Of a DNA stretch of 64,000 bases, positions 9,690 to 20,333 are shown one piece after another. Location of the stretch: NCBI GenBank assembly GCA_030765055.1, contig CM060953.1:186209268-186273267 (forward strand). The letters run 5' to 3'. Numbering within the stretch: position 1 is the stretch's first letter; the number at the start of each line of letters is the position of its first letter. The position numbers and the translations under genes were made by a program. Origin of the DNA: Mantis religiosa. Taxonomy: Eukaryota; Arthropoda; Insecta; Mantodea; Mantidae. The notes below the pieces were generated by a model. It was not told where the DNA came from. It did not search any database and saw only the letters and a program-made list of their open reading frames with translations.

Positions 9690-10137
9690 ATGGGAAGAAT
9701 GGGTATTAAGGGGATGATAATAGAAAGGTTGATGAAATACTGGTATAGAATAAAATCACTAGATGAGCATAATATTCTAAGAATTGTTTAGCGATGCAGG
9801 AGAAACCTTGTGATGGGACGAATTGGGTTCAGGGTAAAAAAAAAGAAGAGTATTACAAGAAATTGGAATGGGCAAAATATGGGAAGAGAGGGGGGAGTTA
9901 GAGGTTTCTGGTTAGAAGTAAGGAATAGAGTGGATGATATAGAGAAACAATAATCACTTCATAGTCTTAGTGATAAGAAAAGTTTAGCATTTTATAGTCA
10001 ACTAAAGATGGACTGCGGCAGATAAATATGTGGATGTGTGCAATAGGTTAGGAAGAGGAGGTAGGAGTTGGACTAGATTAAGTCTGCATAGGTTAAGAAG
10101 AGATAGGATGGCAGTGAACTTGGATATATGTCCTTTA
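9690..10137 (+). pseudogene. Possible LINE C-terminal region, decayed
   Basis: In interrupted frames the text reads like the C-terminal part of a LINE polyprotein: ERLMKYWYRIKSL near 9720-9760 and RLSLHRLRRDRMAVNLDICPLC near 10075-10140. The CPLC ending fits the terminal zinc-binding box of such proteins. Several frameshifts and stops separate the pieces. A mariner joins it at about 10138. Moderate to low confidence. Confidence 0.4.
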
Positions 10138-11439
10138 TGCCTCCTATTTTTTGTTCCTTAAATAAGTAAGTTATGTCAAAACTTTTAATTTGGCGCAATT
10201 CCTCAAACCTTCTTCTGCAATCCCCTGCAGTAGTAACTTCCTAAGTCAACAGGTGGTACCATGGCATCCTCTTGCAAAATGGCTGACATCGACATTCGTA
10301 TTAGTCAGCGTTATGTGATTGAATTTTTGACTGCAGAAGGTCAAACGCTAATTCGCATTCAAGAAAGGCTAAAAAATGTGTATGGTGATGCAACGGTGGA
10401 TGTCAGCACTGTTAGACGATAGGTTCGTGGCTTTAACGAAGCTGAAGGGCAAACATCATTGGTAGATGAAGAGCGAAGCGGCAGACCGGTGACTGCAGTG
10501 ACTCCATGCAACATTCAGCGAGTCGATGACTTCATTTGTGGTGATCGCCGGATAACAACAGGCGAATTGTGTCGCATTACTTTCCTCAGTAAAGGTAGTG
10601 TGATGATGATTATTCAACAACTGAGTTACTCAAAAGTTTGTTCACGATGGGTACCAAGAATGTTAACCGCCCAAAACAAAGAAACAAGAAAAACAATAGC
10701 CTCCGAGCACTTGCAGCGCTTCAATTTGGAGGGAGAGGAGTTTCTGGAAAGAATTGTTACTGGAGACGACACGTGGGTTCATTTTTTGAATCTGAATCAA
10801 AGAGGCAGTCAATGGAATGGCATCACACAACGTCACCGAAGAAAAAAGAATTCAAAACTTAGCGGTCAGCAAGGAAAGTTATGGCGACAGTGTTTTGGGA
10901 TGAAGAGGATCTTTGGAGCAGGGATGCACATTAAATTCTGTCCAATACGTCGGAACTTTCAAAAAGCTGAAAGCACGTCTTCGCCGAGTTCGCCCAACAA
11001 AAACTATGGCGGATGTTCTTTTTTTTTTTTTTTTTTTGCATGACAATGCAAGACCACACACCAGCCGTTACACCACTGCAGAAATTGAGAAATTGGGATG
11101 TCTAGTCTTACCTCACTGACCTGACACCATCAGACTTCTATTTGTTCGGGCCACTAAAGGAAGCTCATCGTGGGATTTATTTTGAAGATGAGGAGGCTGT
11201 GAAAACGTCCGAGCGTCAATGGCTTAGGAAGCAAGACCGTGTGTTTTAGCACACTGGAATACATGCCCTAGTTAAAAGGTGGACCAAAACTGTAGAAAAG
11301 AACGGAGATTATATTGAATAGTGACAAATTAATCGTCAGTGTTCTAGTTTTCAAGCTATGTAAATCGTATTCAATTTTCTTGGAAATTAAAAGAGCAAAA
11401 CAATATAGGAGGCATTACTTTTTGATGCACCCACTTGTA
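10138..11439 (+). mobile_element. mariner element, left end eroded, fused to a LINE remnant
   Basis: The right inverted repeat ends AGTGGGTGCATC...TAATGCCTCC (read on minus) next to a TA at 11438-11439. At the left only the inner part of that repeat, ATGCCTCCTATTTTTTG, survives at about 10137-10153; the outermost bases are replaced by LINE-like sequence. The body encodes a decayed transposase (10261-11321). An internal T-run of 19 bases near 11020-11037 interrupts the gene. Confidence 0.7.
10261..11321 (+). pseudogene. mariner transposase pseudogene (DD34D type)
   Basis: From ATG at 10261 the N-terminus ISQRYVIEFLTAEGQT... is in frame until a TAG at 10420-10422 that replaces the conserved Trp of the VRRW motif. 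The frame then resumes (LVDEERSGRPVTAVTP, SRWVPRMLTAQNK, IVTGDDTWVHF with the first catalytic Asp). Downstream there are frameshifts and the poly-T expansion; HDNARPHTSR with the second Asp is readable near 11039-11068, while the third Asp region (DLTPSDFYLFG) is damaged. The normal end NGDYIE and stop is at 11306-11321. The full-length family protein is about 350 residues; this copy cannot encode it. Confidence 0.8.
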
Positions 11440-12241
11440 GTAGAACGTAAGGAAACAAAACTGTAGAGAAAGCAGTTTACCATAAAATGGGAGAGTGTTA
11501 ATATTGAAGTTCTAAGAATTAGGATAATAAAGCTACAAAGTGGATATAAAAATTCTAGGGAAATTTATGGGAAGAGCAAGGGAAAAAATGTTATAGTAAA
11601 ATAAGAAAACTTATTTGAATTAAATTAAGGTCCACCTGAAAAAATAGCCAAGCATTAATATGTATGGCGAGCTAAGAGATACAATAGCAATTCGAGTAAT
11701 GTGTAAGAAAATAAATTGTATAAATAAATATAAAGGCCTTTGGCTACATATTCATCATTTTATTAAAGGACTCTTGTCTTAGTGTCTTGCGATTAGTCTC
11801 AACTAGTTAAGTTGGCTGTATGAGAAACTAACATTAAGAATAGAGTTTATAACTTAAGTATTCTGAAAGACTATCTGAACGACAACAATAAACTCTTAAA
11901 ACTAAATCAAATGACCATATTGGTAAAGTAAACTCGAAGTAGAGCATCAAAGTGTATCTGTTATATGGACTGGTGTGTACAACTTTCCCCTGGTATGTAA
12001 TTGTGCTCAAAACTGCTGGAGGCACAGTGGGGTGCTTCCTAATGATTCTCCATCACGTCATGCTAACTGGAGTAGAGGTCGATATTGCTAGAGAGGTTCC
12101 AATAATAATACCAGGAGGGAACAGAAGTACAAACCGCAAATATACAACACAAAGGTCTGGTGTGCTGTATTCACATGACATTCTCTGCTCTTACACAAGC
12201 TATACTTACAAACACTTATTCTTCTACATGAAATATAATTA
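11440..12241. other. No gene seen
   Basis: AT-rich unique sequence between two transposons. No coding or repeat signal is supported. Confidence 0.45.
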
Positions 12242-13574
12242 CACTGGGGAACAAAAAAAAAATATTTTTATACCCCCGAAACAAACTAGGCAAATTCTTA
12301 TGTAAACTTATCTGCTGATTCCAAAAATGCCCCTCAAAATGCTGTATCAGGTAACGTTTTTTAGGTATTCATAATTTTTTATGAAAACTTACAGAAATGT
12401 GATGTGATAACTCATATTTGATTAATTGAAAATAATAGGTATTTTATTTACAAATAACATTGAAAACAATTATTATTAATTATTAAAATGAATAAACACA
12501 AGATAATGATGAAAACCAATACCTGACTCTCCCGTTTGAGGAACCAACAATAGTCTCCAAACATGGCTGAATCCCAGCGATACCCTGGTAACGTCTTTCC
12601 ATCTCAGAAATGTCCTGGTGAAAACGCTCACCTTGCTCATCACTTACTACAGCTCCTAGGTTTGTAGGGAAACTATCAAGGTGAGAGTACAAAAAGTGGC
12701 TTTTAAGTGACATACGGCAACCCTTTTCTTTGTAGCTCCTTAATAGTTCTGAGACTAAAGATTCATAATTTTCTTCTTTGTTATTGCCCAGGAAGCCTTC
12801 CACCACTGATTTAAATGATTTCCATGCTGCCAGTTCAACACGTTTAGGCTTTGATTCAAAAACACTGTCTTTAAGTATCTTATTTGAGGACAGACAAATA
12901 TACCTTCCTTCAATTTAGATTCACTTATTTTGGGAAAGATACTTCTTAAATACTCAAATGCACTTCCACTTTTGTCCAAACCTTCAACAAAATTCTTCAT
13001 TAACCCGAGTTTATGTGAAGTGGCGGGAGAAGAACTTTGTTTGGGTCTACTGGAGGTACATACTTAACATTGCTTGCTCCAGGATTATAGTCTTCCCTTT
13101 TCCCCCATTCTTTCACTATAAAATCAGTCAGTTGCCCTACTGTCCCATAAGCACAAAAAACAGCAATATTTTGTGAAAACTCCCTGCAGTCCCGTTAGCA
13201 ATGCAACTACCTTGACGTCACTACAAATTTCCCAGCCATGGTTTTGATAACTAATAGCATCTAAAATGATGGACATGGAGTCGTATGTCTCCTTCATTCC
13301 TATGGCATGAAACAAAGGTATTAAGGTAGTAAATTGCCATTATGAAGCAATACTGCCTTTAAGCTGTATTTAGAAGAGTCAATGGCTATTATTTTAAATT
13401 AAGTCAATATGAGTTGGTATCATACCTCATTTCTGTAATTTTATATAAAAGAATAAGAATATCTCAAAAATGTTACGTGATACAGCATTTTCAGAGGCAT
13501 TTTTGGAATCAGCGAGTCATTTTGCATAAGAATTAGCCTGTTTTGTTTCGGGTACAAGGTCGTGTTCCCTAGTG
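12242..13574 (-). mobile_element. DNA transposon of unassigned superfamily with ~125-bp inverted repeats
   Basis: Long inverted repeats bound this 1.33-kb element. The left arm (about 12242-12370) and the complement of the right arm (about 13450-13574) share, in order, CACTxGGGAACA, CCCGAAACAAA, TTCTTATG, CTGATTCCAAAAATGCC and ATGCTGTATCA. Inside, on the minus strand, lie pieces of one protein (13320-12483). The protein family is familiar as a recurrent uncharacterised arthropod repeat protein, but I cannot place it in a named superfamily. A 3-bp TTA on both sides is a possible target duplication. Confidence 0.65.
12483..13320 (-). pseudogene. Uncharacterised transposon-encoded protein, C-terminal part, frameshifted
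   Basis: Three minus-strand pieces fit one protein in order. First, 13315-13124 has GMKETYDSMSIILDAISY and a cysteine motif FCLCLWDSR. Second, 13000-12755 has FVEGLDKSGSAFEYL and KLKEGIFVCPQIR. Third, 12806-12483 has SLKSHFLYSHLDSFPTNLG and GERFHQDISEMERRYQG. The frames change between pieces, so the gene is broken. The region before 13320 that should hold the N-terminal part appears deleted up to the right inverted repeat. The HSH and HQD-type residues might be catalytic or metal-binding, but that is a guess. No known function. Confidence 0.55.
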
Positions 13575-14449
13575 TTATATGTCAGAATCTTCGCTTATTT
13601 TTTTTAAGAAAAAAGATGACATTTTTACAGAATTCAAGGGATTACTTTCGCAAATAAATCACTTGCATTGTCAGTCGTTTGGCTTTTCTTTTTGTCATCG
13701 CTACTGCCGCTAGGTGTCGTATTATTTTTGTATTTATTACCAAACTCTGAAAATGGAAAAATCTTAAAGACAATATTATCTAAGAATGATAATGTTGTTT
13801 CCTTTGACGTAACTGCCTTATTTCATAGTATTCCTGAGGGAAAAAAATTGATCTTTTAATAAAACGTTTCGGTTCTATAGATCTGCATGACTTCTAACTT
13901 TAGGAGATGAAGCTATAAAATTAACTCTAGAAACTTAAATTAATAGTTATGTTCCTTTTTCTATATCTAAAGATAATAAATAACAATAAACCTCCGTATT
14001 TATAGAAAATCTGCTCATGTTTAATTACATAAAAATAAGAATTTTAACCCTTTTTCACATAAATTTCCTGTTTTAATAGTTTGAATATAAACATAATTAT
14101 TGGTTTTCGATAAAGATTTTATGCATCAAAAGATTGAAACATTTAAATATCAAAAAATGTACATGATGTTTCTATCCTTAAAAATAAAAGATAATTATAA
14201 TTTAAAAAAAAAAATCCTACCATCCTTGGGCTAATACACAATTACAAAAAATATAATTTTGAATCCTCAAAATAAATATGATATGAAAAATTTGCTACAT
14301 TTCTCTAAAAACATAAAATCCCCGATAGTAAAAAGTTTCAATTTATCAATTTAATTGTTTAGATTGCTATCAGGTTTACATTGTAAGGACCAAAAGTAAT
14401 TTAGAAACCAGTACGAAAGGATATTTTAAAAATATTGGGTATATAAGGA
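13575..14449. other. No gene seen
   Basis: Very AT-rich region. The 63-codon frame at 13668-13859 has a fragment ending VVSFDVTALFHSIPEGK, which is faintly like an RT palm motif (FDVTALFHSIP), but it is too short to call. Confidence 0.4.
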
Positions 14450-15600
14450 CGTGTTTAATTATCATCATTTAAAAAATGTGATAGTTTGTTTCGATATGCG
14501 TTTGTTAGCTCCTCTCCACGCAGTCATCGTCCAGATTTATACATTTTTCTCAGCGTTTCTTGACCTTCCGAATACCTTGATTGTAGAAGTCTGCAGAATT
14601 CGCTTTAAACAACTCTTCCACTTCATGAATGACGTCATTTGTGTTGTCAAATCGGCGACCACGCAACGGATTCTTCATTTCCGGGAACAAAAAAAGTCAC
14701 TTGCTGTGAGATCGGGCGAATAAGGCGGATGCTGTAAGATGTCAAAGCCACATTCACTTTTTTTGTGAACTGCAACTTGAGATAAATGAGCTGGTGCATT
14801 GTCAGACAGAAGACGAACAACTTTGGAGAGCATAACGCGTCGTTTCTTAATCAGAGCTGCTCGTAACTTGTCCAGAAGATTGCAGTAGTATCTGCCAGTG
14901 ATGGTTTGACCCTTGGTAAGATAATCTGTAAGGATGACTCCACGACAGTCCCAGAAAACTGAAAGCATGACCTTCCCATCTAACTAAATGCACCTTTGCC
15001 TTTTTGGGAGGGGGAAATCGGCATGCTTCCATTCCATACTCATGGTTTTTGTCTCTGGATCATACTGATAGATCCAGGATTCATCCATGCTTAATAGACG
15101 ATCAAAAGAATGATCTTCATCCTGTTTCAACAGCATCAACATCTGTCTTGAAAGGTCACGCCGTGTTTGCTTTTGGAAAGAGCTTAGCAAACGTGGAACC
15201 CGCCGTGCAGACACCTTAGACATGGGCAGTTCATCATGAATAATTTTCCACACACTACCATAACTAAGATGTGTCTCATTCATGATCATTTGGATCGTTG
15301 CTCGTCTGTCTTCCAGTATTAAACACTCCACTTTCTTCACTGTGACAACTGACGGTCTACCAGCTCTTGGCTCATCTGTCAGGGACATGTGACCAGTTTG
15401 AAAATTCCTTTTCCACCTCACAATAGTGTCATACGATGGACAATCATTTCCATAAACAGCTGACATCTCATCATGGATGTCCCGGGCAGTTTTGCCCTTC
15501 AAATGCAGGAACTTGATCACACTACGAGCCATCTTACACCTCAGTCGCTTCTCGCACTCAATATAAAAAGCAAAAGGACTCAAATCACTGAAACTACCAA
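14450..15600 (-). mobile_element. mariner element, third family in window
   Basis: A transposase pseudogene on the minus strand (15583-14550) defines this element. The inverted repeats are not obvious by eye, so the outer limits are approximate. Its protein sequence is distinct from the families at 6.5/43.8 kb, 10.1 kb and 52.4/56.4 kb. A SINE A copy starts immediately to its right at 15605. Confidence 0.65.
14550..15583 (-). pseudogene. mariner transposase pseudogene (DD34D), near full length
   Basis: The first 199 codons are open (15583-14984). They carry the HTH region VIKFLHLKGKTARDIHDEM, the linker LTDEPRAGRPS and RRVPRLLSSFQKQ, and the first catalytic Asp in LLSMDESWIYQYD. Two frameshifts near 14990-14965 follow, then an open stretch to 14675 with VILTDYLTKGQTITGRYY, SDNAPAHLS (second Asp) and HPPYSPDLTASDFF (third Asp; about 34 residues between them). 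A further frameshift leads into the C-terminus, stopping at 14550. All three catalytic Asp codons are intact, so inactivation is by frameshift. Confidence 0.8.
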
Positions 15601-15604
15601 CACT

Positions 15605-15840
15605 GCCCGTCGGTAGCGTGGTGGTAGCATGCCTGCCTCACGTTCTAGAGGTCCCGAGTTCGAATCTCGGTCACGGCGAGTTATCTGGATAAGGTTTTTC
15701 CGGGGTTTTCCCTTATCCTGGTAGACGAATGTCGGGTAACTCTAAGCTCCATGGACCCCGGACTCATTTGGCATCACTTCACCCATTCCATTCATCGTCC
15801 GATATGACTTAACGTTGGAAGACGTAAATTGCAAGCACAA
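15605..15840 (+). mobile_element. tRNA-derived SINE (SINE A)
   Basis: A near-complete copy. It has the head GCCCGTCGGTAGCGTGGTGG, B box GAGTTCGAATCTC near 15656-15668, body with GGATAAGGTTTTTCCGGGG, and end CGTCCGATATGACTTAACG, then a short A-rich tail. It follows directly on the mariner at 14.45-15.6 kb. A target duplication was not found with certainty. Confidence 0.85.
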
Positions 15841-16261
15841 AAAGAAATGACATTGAAAAATTTTCATCACAGTAGAATTAAAACTACCGGGTGATAACTA
15901 AAACTGATAACATACTTATAAACCAGCCGTAGCAGATACTTTTTGGTCAAAATCTAGTTGGTTTAAGTTATTAAAGCAGTTAAATGAACATATAGATTTA
16001 ATTGTTTGAGAGTAAATATTTATCTTAAAAAAATATAAATCGCTCAGTGAATATTGAAATAGTGTCATTCGATTCTGTCTTTAGGTTTGTTTAATTTTCA
16101 GAGTTTGGCAATAAATAGAAAAATAATACGGCATCTATCGCAGTAGATGACAACAGGAAAACCAAAGTGGCTGAAGATTCATTTGACTTATTTGCTAAAC
16201 TAACCTCAATTCTGTGAAAAATTCATTAATTTTTTAAAAAGATAAGTGAAGTTCGTGAAAG
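15841..16261. other. No gene seen
   Basis: AT-rich sequence with no ORF or shared repeat recognised. Confidence 0.45.
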
Positions 16262-16613
16262 TTTACTTAATCGATGGAAATTAATCATTTCTTCACACTA
16301 GTCGTATACAGGCTAAGGTCTTTTGTAGAAAGAGTCAATATGAAAAACGCTAGTATGAATAAGTAATTAATTTCCATCAATTAACTAAAATAATAAGAGT
16401 TAAATGATGAATCATGGGACTCAAGTACTTAAAATAGTAAGTCGCCACAAACGGTGTACCTCCGATGCGAGAGCCCCTAGTGGCTTACGAGTCCAATGGA
16501 GAATTTAATGTCAGGACGGCACGTTGGCCATGGTAGCTCAAAGGATAAGAGCGACTGAACGGAAACCAGGAGATCCGTGGTTCAAATCCCGGCTGTGCCA
16601 TTGAAGTTTTTAT
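16262..16613 (+). mobile_element. SINE E: tRNA-like repeat, inverted head-to-head composite
   Basis: From 16350 to 16613 the plus strand carries SINE E: GTACTTAAAATAGTAAGTCG, the junction GGAGAATTTAATGTCAGGAC and a tRNA-like module (GGCCATGGTAGCTCAAAGG ... GGTTCAAATCCCGGC) ending at about 16601. The left part (16262-16345) is the 3' portion of the same repeat in the opposite direction (TCTTCACACTAGTCGTATAC...GTCAATATGAAAAA). The two therefore meet as an inverted pair. Related units are at 23090-24190 and in the tandem array at 40216-42566. Confidence 0.7.
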
Positions 16614-16619
16614 GTTGCC

Positions 16620-17010
16620 TCTATCTAGAGGATATAGTAGGAAGGCGTCTAACAACCAGAAGAGACGTAAGAAATGAATTAATTAGCAAGTGGAGTGGGT
16701 CACTACAGAGCAGGACGCCGGGTTTAGAGAAAGACTGCGTCTGACCAAGAGGAAACCTAGCAAAGGACTTATCCACTATATTACTGGGCATGGCCCCTAT
16801 GGAGTGTACTTAAAGAAGATAAACAGATACGAAAATGATAACTGCGAAATCTGCGAGGAGAGAGACACACCGGAACATGCCGTATTCGAATTCCTAAAGT
16901 ATCACGATGCCTTAAGGGGGGACGTATGCAAATATTCAGGGTCATACATAAATAGGCATAACATCCAAAGTTTTCAAGCTAGAGAAGTGAAACTTAGTAT
17001 ACTCATTTAA
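16620..17010 (+). pseudogene. LINE pol C-terminal fragment (R1/I-like)
   Basis: In two frames the sequence gives RRLTTRRDVRNELISKW (about 16640-16695) and then LIHYITGHGPYGVYLKKINR followed by CEICEERDTPEHAVFE (16765-16890). This is the C-terminal CxxC...H zinc-binding region of R1/I-type LINE polyproteins. It begins immediately after the SINE E tRNA-like module. The last Cys of the box is replaced by Phe (FEFLKYHD), and a frameshift separates the two pieces. Confidence 0.6.
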
Positions 17011-17490
17011 GATAATACAGTTTATATGAACAATTGTTTTCATAATTTTCCATTGTTTATAACTAATGATACATATTGTTTCTTTATGCAGAGATATTTA
17101 CAAACTTAAGCCCATTTATTTCAAAATTCACGTATGCTATCTTTCTGAAATTTGGTATGTTATTTTAAAGCACACTAAAAATGAATTTGTTGGATTTATA
17201 TTTCTTATTGAAGCTGTATAGAATTTAAAAAAAATGATAATCATATGCATCGTTTAAAAATTAAAATAATTTCATATATTTTGTATCATCACATTCCATC
17301 TGGAGCTTAATCTTAAATTCTAGAACCAACAAAATGTTCATTGTGGCATAAGAAACTGTGTGCTAAATTGCATCACTGTAGATGAAGTGGTTTGAGATAA
17401 AAATGGGTTGAAGTTGTAGAAAATGCAAGTTACAGGGAAAAACAATTAAAAATACAATAAGTATTATTCAGTTTGCCTTTTAATTTTAAG
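17011..17490. other. No gene seen (possible 3' flank of Mutator-like fragment)
   Basis: AT-rich DNA between a LINE end and a minus-strand transposase C-terminus. It may be the 3' part of that transposon, but no inverted repeat was found. Confidence 0.4.
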
Positions 17491-17860
17491 TCAGAACTTC
17501 CCATATCCATAGTCTGTATCTTCATTCTGGTCTTCTTCAGCCTTTCTTTTTAAATTCCTCTTCTGTCTTGCTTCTTTCTGCATTAATTCCATAGCTCTTT
17601 CTGCACCAGCGATGCGAATGTTGTCGATACTCTGCAAAATTGTTTCCATAAACACTCCAGGTTGATACCCTAACTGGTGCATAACTTTCTTTTTGCCAAC
17701 ATTCCCTCATTAAACACTATTGCAGCATCAAATGTAGCAGTTTTCACCACTATGGAAGACACAAATGATGTTTTGGGACACCTTTTCCATATCAGACTGT
17801 TGAGGCTTTCATTTGGGTTTTGTGTCTCTCCATAGAGTCATTTGTTTAGCAAGTTTGGGT
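17491..17860 (-). pseudogene. Mutator-like transposase C-terminal fragment
   Basis: In one minus-strand frame (about 17850-17680) the text reads ETQNPNESLNSLIWKRCPK, a motif familiar from the arthropod Mutator-like transposase family. A frameshift leads to the next frame (17682-17491), with LGYQPGVF, KEARQKRNLKRKAEED and the terminal DTDYGYGKF before the stop. Other fragments of this family lie at 43240-43452 (middle part) and probably at 59620-59968 (end). The family name rests on remembered motif style, not a search. Confidence 0.55.
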
Positions 17861-18865
17861 GTGCTAAGAATTCGTAGGTGGGCAGACAGCTGATGGAAGA
17901 CTATGTGTTGCTACTATACTACTACGCAACACTAGGGTATTTAATTTTTAAAGGTACATACAGACCACGTACAGTCATAATATTTTGGTGTTTGATAGCT
18001 AATACTATATACTATTTTACAAAACAATAAAAAACAATCATATTTTTTTAACATCTTCTCGTACGTCCCCCATTAAGAGATGGTAGAGCTGAATTAACAG
18101 GAAAAAACATATGGTGCATACTAAGAACGAAAAATGTCGAAATTCTACAAACAATGGCAGATGAAGTCTCAGAGTGGGGCAGACTGGAATACGCTGAAGC
18201 AAGAATATTGGGGAAAATAAGAACAAATAGGCCACGACCATTGGAAGTACGACAACCTCTACGTAGATATATAAGACTGCAGGAATTGAAGGAGTCACGT
18301 GTTCACGGCAATGAGGAAAACAATCAGGACGCTTCGGACGGAATAGGTGAACAACGATGGATCAGGATGAGACATAACTGAATCCTGGAAGGCAGTATTG
18401 AGGAAGCACTAAGTGAAGAAACCTCCAGTGAAGACGATTTAGATGAGAGCTACAGATAGCAGTAACGTGTTAGAGTCACGATTTTTTATGATTAAGAGAA
18501 GTCTTGTAAGTCACTTTGTAGTAAAGGTTAGTTTAATTAGGTATAGGTTAGCTAGATTTAGATGTTACCTGCAGATATTGCTTTCACAGACAAATTAAAC
18601 AAACAAATGAATATATATATTAAGATGAGAAGCTATGCCCTAATTCAGATTCTAGATGTTAGGGTGATAGTAAAGAAGATTATAAAAAAATGTTGACTCT
18701 ATCTATTAAAGTTTGTGAAGTGTTTTTTTTTTTTCAAAATTATTAGAACCATTTTTGATAAAATTAAAATTTTCGAAATGCTAGATGAATCGGAAGAATT
18801 TTTCAAAAGTTTCTTCTCGCATATTTGGAAGACATAGAATTATGAGGAATGGTGTTTAACCAAGG
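17861..18865. other. No recognised gene
   Basis: A 75-codon plus-strand frame (18154-18381) followed by an acidic stretch (EEALSEETSSEDDLDESY, about 18400-18455) could be a decayed transposon ORF end, but I do not recognise it. The rest is AT-rich. Confidence 0.35.
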
Positions 18866-19178
18866 CCTACACACAACCACCCCCCCCCCCAGGGGCCTAC
18901 TTCGGTAGTTACGGCTTTAGCGCACCCGGGGTCCCGAGCCAACAGTCTCCCTCGTGTGGGCTCCTATTCGTGGTTGAGGGAGACGGTCAACAGGCCCACC
19001 CACGTGTAGGCCGTGCGTGGAGACCCCTGGAGAAGATTTTTAGATTCTTGTCTAGTTTAGAGTTTAGGATTTAGTGAACGAAATTTTTGGTAGGTTTTGA
19101 TTGATGTTTTTTATGTACGTGTATTTTTAATAGGTTTTGTTACACTTGTATAGTTTATAGAAAGTTTCATATCTGTGT
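18866..19178 (+). mobile_element. LINE A copy, left part (5'-like segment joined to 3' end)
   Basis: From 19031 to 19178 the sequence matches the ORF end and 3'UTR of LINE A at 862-1756 (TTTTTAGATTCTT...TTTAGGATTTAGTGAACG, then TTCATATCTG). Directly upstream is a GC-rich 165-bp segment with CCCCCCCCCC and CCCGGGGTCCCGAGCC, unlike anything in the 862-1756 copy. It may be the 5'UTR of the same LINE joined to its 3' end by internal deletion. The element continues at 20334 after a nested insertion. Confidence 0.55.
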
Positions 19179-20333
19179 ATGTATGTATGTGTATGTATTT
19201 ATTGACTGCAATTGGGTACTACCCGGTGGCAGAGTTAAGAATACAGATCAAATTACAATTATTAGATTTACAACAATAACACAGTAAACAATACAAGCAT
19301 GATATTATTTTACTTTAGTCACTTAAAACATATCTAATTACTTCTCTATTTACATATTATATACCATTATAATTCAAAAGTTAAACTATAAACCATCTAG
19401 ATTTTTTCTAAATTTCTTCAGCGACAGGGGACAGCCCTGAAAGACTGCTACAGGCAATTCATTCCATTCTTCAATGGTTCTATTAACAAAAGAAAATTTT
19501 CCTACGTCGGTTCTGTATCTTCTACCCTTAATTTTATACCTATGATCGTTTCGTCCATATTAATCCGGATTATCTAACCTTACACTAACGTCTACCCATG
19601 CCTTTACACCAGCATTAGCTTTGAATAACGCTACCAACCTATGTTTTTTACGCCTAATTCTTAATTCCTCCCATTTAGTCTCATCTCCTTTTATAGGCCC
19701 AAAATACTTGCCGCTTTTTATGAATTTTATTGCCCTCTTCTGTATTTTTTCTAATGGATCGATTTGGTTAGCTCTATACGGGTCCCAGCATGCTACTCCA
19801 TATTCCATAACCGGCCGCACAAAGGCCTTGTAGGCAATTTTCCTGGACCTAGCGCTCCCCTTTTTCAATATTCTCATTACGAAATGTAATGCCTTCCACG
19901 CATTCCTAGATGTGGAATTTACTTGTTCGTCCCATCCATCATTACTTGCCAGGTACACTCCCAAGTATTTGCAGCTGTCCACCTGTGGAATTTGCACCCC
20001 TCCCATCTGATAGTTAACAATACTTTTGCCCTTAGTTCTAGTAAAAACAATGGACTTACTTTTCTTGGCAGTAATTGACATTTTGTTAGCCGCAGCATAA
20101 TTACAGATTTCATTTAAATCATCCTGAAGAGCGGTTTCATGCACTGTATTCCGAATTTTATTATAAATGATACAATCGTCTACAAACAACCTTATCTGGC
20201 AGTTAATATTAACAGCAATGTCATTAACAAAAACGAGAAACAGTGAAGGTCCTAGTACTGAGCCTTGCGGCACACCCGAACTTACGATTCCCCTATCGGA
20301 CAGCTCTTTACCTACTTTAACTTTTTTCCATGA
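19179..20333 (-). mobile_element. CR1/L2-like LINE nested in LINE A 3'UTR
   Basis: This is the fuller copy of the element at 1-429, in reverse. Its 3' tail (TATG)n is at 19179-19200, its 3'UTR at about 19201-19385, and its RT C-terminal half at 19386-20333, where it is 5'-truncated. It splits LINE A between TTCATATCTG (ending 19178) and the ACTAGTTTTTTAAAGGGCG block (from about 20333). Compared with the 862-1756 copy, about 8 bp of target are missing and no target duplication is visible. Confidence 0.75.
19386..20333 (-). pseudogene. Reverse transcriptase C-terminal half (CR1/L2-like), nonsense-mutated
   Basis: The frame starts without an initiator in KVGKELSDRGIVSSGVPQG, followed by GSVLGPSLFLVFVND, the catalytic box RLFVDDCIIY, SITAKKSKS and CKYLGVYL, then thumb sequence with ARSRKIAYKAFVRPVMEYG. 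The catalytic box has FVDD where the group usually has FADD. The frame stops at 19560 because a Tyr codon (TAT in the 1-228 copy) is TAA here. Past that stop the tail continues to a TAG at 19386-19388. The fingers and first catalytic Asp are missing. Confidence 0.75.

Noticed and set aside
13668..13859. Faint RT-like motif FDVTALFHSIPEG
   Set aside because: Suggestive of a Penelope- or group-II-like palm motif, but only about 15 residues in AT-rich DNA with no flanking support.
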